From Chimonanthus salicifolius (lineage: Eukaryota > Streptophyta > Magnoliopsida > Laurales > Calycanthaceae): DNA of 64,000 nt. The translations under genes were made by a program, and so were the position numbers. The first letter of the stretch is position 1. Every line of letters begins with the position of its first letter. Where the stretch lies: contig CM023539.1 in assembly GCA_013350335.1 (NCBI GenBank), positions 23,987,043-24,051,042 of the forward strand, given 5' to 3'. The notes under the pieces were generated by a model that saw only the letters and a program-made list of their open reading frames with translations, was not told the origin of the DNA and did not search any database. This document shows, in pieces, positions 60,601 to 63,600 of the stretch.

Positions 60601-63600
60601 GTCTAGAACCTTTTCAGTCGTCGTCTGCTTTTCCGCCAAGGCTTTTGCCTATGGGATCCTACCATACCCTTGTCGTTTTTGGCTGGACTACCCATCCATC
60701 TGGTTGGATCTGCCATATGAGGCCTTTGGCCTCCAGTTTTTGGGCTCCTTTTCCAGAGATATTAATGTTTAAAACCCAGTTTTTGGGTTTCCTAGTTCGA
60801 TCAGTTGGCCAGGCTTCCAAATTCCTTGGCTTCGCCCCTGCCCTTGGGTTCCATCTCACCTAGTGGCGTCCCCAACTGTCATTGGTAGGGTCCCTTTGTT
60901 TGCATCCATCTTGCTGCCTGGGACGATTGCACTCCCAATTTGTGGACTTTCTCCTTTCGATCTGCAAGAAGCCAACATCCTAGCCCCTACGTTTTGGACC
61001 ACTAGTTTCGCCCCTCCCTCTAGCTTGCATCTATAAGACCTCTGCTCTAGTATGTGCTTCGTGGGACCCACTGCTACAGTTTTTTCCTCCTAGATCTTCG
61101 TCTGAATAAATAAAATCCTCTCCCCCTTTCTTTTGTTTGTGAAAGGATCCGCCATTTACCTTCCAGATCTGATTCTCCAGCCTTTTGACGTCTCATTTCA
61201 GAGATTTTTTTTCCCCTGCATTTTGTGAGTGGTTCATAGAAAAATCTTTGTTTGTTCCTTTAGATCTGGTGTCTTTCTTCAGATTTGAACCTATAATTCC
61301 ATAACTCTACAGTCGTTTTTGGCTCTACATCACATTTGTATGGCACGATTTTGAGTTTGAATGCCAGCGGAACCCTCTAAGACCTTTTTTTGGTCTCATT
61401 GAGTGGAGGTTTATGTTTCTATCCGTTTTACTGTTCCTGTCTGCGTTACTATTCCTTGCCGGACTTCGGCATCTTCTATGGATCAATTTCACTTTCCGAC
61501 GGACTTCTATAGAGGCTTCTCATTTCTGCCCGTGTATTGAGAAGCTTTTTTCCTCAAATCTGTTTTTTTTTTTTTTTCCAGATTTTATACCTACTAGCAT
61601 TTCTTCCCTTTGCAGACAACACTTTCTAGCATCAGATCTGGCCATCGGAACATTTTCAGTCGGCGGGATCTCTCTCTATCCCTGCCCTTTTTTGAAGACT
61701 TGTACATCTATACGGTGGGTTTGCTGCCTTGTTGTTTCCAGAGCTATTTTTTCTTTTTTCACATGCTGCTGCGGGACGTCAGTTGGTTCCAGTTTTGGCT
61801 TTTCTGCTTCGTTCGAGCTCAGTTTTTGGAGATTCTAGTTGATCTGCTTTCACTCCATCAAATGACATCATTTAGATCGTCAGGTGGATTAAGTTCAAAC
61901 TCAAGTGGGACCCACTTGAGTTTGTGGGGGGTCGTTGAAATATATTATGATTTATATAGATGTATTTCCAATTATGGTTGATATGGATTAGATTATGATT
62001 GATTATGTAATCTCATAATTAGGAAATTAGGATCTTTAAATATTATGAGAGATTATCCTTTGTACTCTATATATTTGGTTTATATTTAGTAAATTTAATA
62101 CAAGAGAAAGATTTATTCGCCTCATCACTTTCTAAATCCGTTTAATAAACCTAATCATTTTGTGAGTTTGAGGCCAATTACCAATTTGCCCAAGTGACCC
62201 AGTTAAGCCTATAAGTCTAAGTCCATTCATTTAATAGGCCAAGACCCAAAAAGCCCACTCCATAAAGCCCTCGTTGTAACATTTGGCACAAATCCAGCCA
62301 AGCTCACTAAAAATTGGATGGTTGAAGACAACACTAACTTGCTGATGTAAGACAAAGGATAAGGTAACCCTAAAGGCCTAATGTGGTTATGAAATGGTCA
62401 AAATAATGCTCCCTAAATCTAAAATGGGCTAAAATTAAATTCCAATTAATATTTGAAATTATTTAATATAAAATTACCACGCAAAATCATGCAAATACTA
62501 AGTAACTAATCAGTCTCGATGAAGTCTTGGGTCATTTAATCAAGGACTGGACATGAGTACTGAATGATTAAATAGGTGGATTTTCTGGCACGTGATTGAA
62601 CTAATGGGTTACTGTTGGGATGCATATACTGATATAGGAAACGAATGGGATTTAGGTGGCATATGGTTCGAAATAAAGAAATAAATGAAGGTATTCGTTG
62701 GCTGGGAATAAAGAAAGGGGCGACGACGATTTGAGATCTACAGGGGCTGGTGGAAACCAGGGAAGTAGACGAAGGGGGAGGCAGAAGCAAGGGCACGAAT
62801 GGGGGGCTGGCTATAACAGTGGGAAAGGTTACAAGGGTGGGCAACGACCGTGTTGGACCACGGGACGACTTGCCATGGCTTATGGTAGCAGCAGGGGAAG
62901 GATATGGAGACAACGGCAAGCCTAGAGAGGGAATTTGAGGGAGGCAACACCAACAAAGGGGTTTACGATGGGTCGCGACAAGCAAGGGAGGGATTTTAAG
63001 GAGTTCACGGTGGGGTGTGAAGGGATTCGGGGCTAGATTTAGGACGGAGTTAGTGATGGGAAAGGGATTCGGGTTTGATAGAGAATTCTTATGGTTAGGG
63101 AGACAAGAGAAAACAAAGAGAAGAGAAGAAGAGAGAGAGAAGAAAAGGAGTACCTGGCTTCACGCCTTCTTGGATTCCCTCCAAAGAGTCACCGTCGCAC
63201 CATTCACAGGTATTGGTGAAACTTCTCAAAATCTTATTTCGTTCATTAACTTCCGTATGACTAAACTGTGCTTAGATAAAAAAAGAAGTAAAACTAAACT
63301 AATGAAACAAGGAAAGCATGGAAATAGCATGTCTGCGCATGGGATGTGCCGCATAACTTGCAGAGCATATTTGAGGTATCAAATGAATTTGGAATTTGAT
63401 GAAATTTTAGGTGTCGATAGCTTATTCAAAGAGTTTTCCAATGAATTCAAGAATGATCAAATCCAAGTTCTGTAGCTCAAGTTATGGCCATTTTACTGAA
63501 CAGATGCAAAACCATTTTGAACCCTCCTCTTAAAACTGTCCATTGGCTTTTTTTTTCCTCCTAAACCCTCTCTTTTTGGACGTTTTTTGCTAGGTAGAGA

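Noticed and set aside
62536..62985. 149-codon ORF on the - strand
   Set aside because: It falls inside the solo LTR and is antisense to purine-rich LTR sequence.
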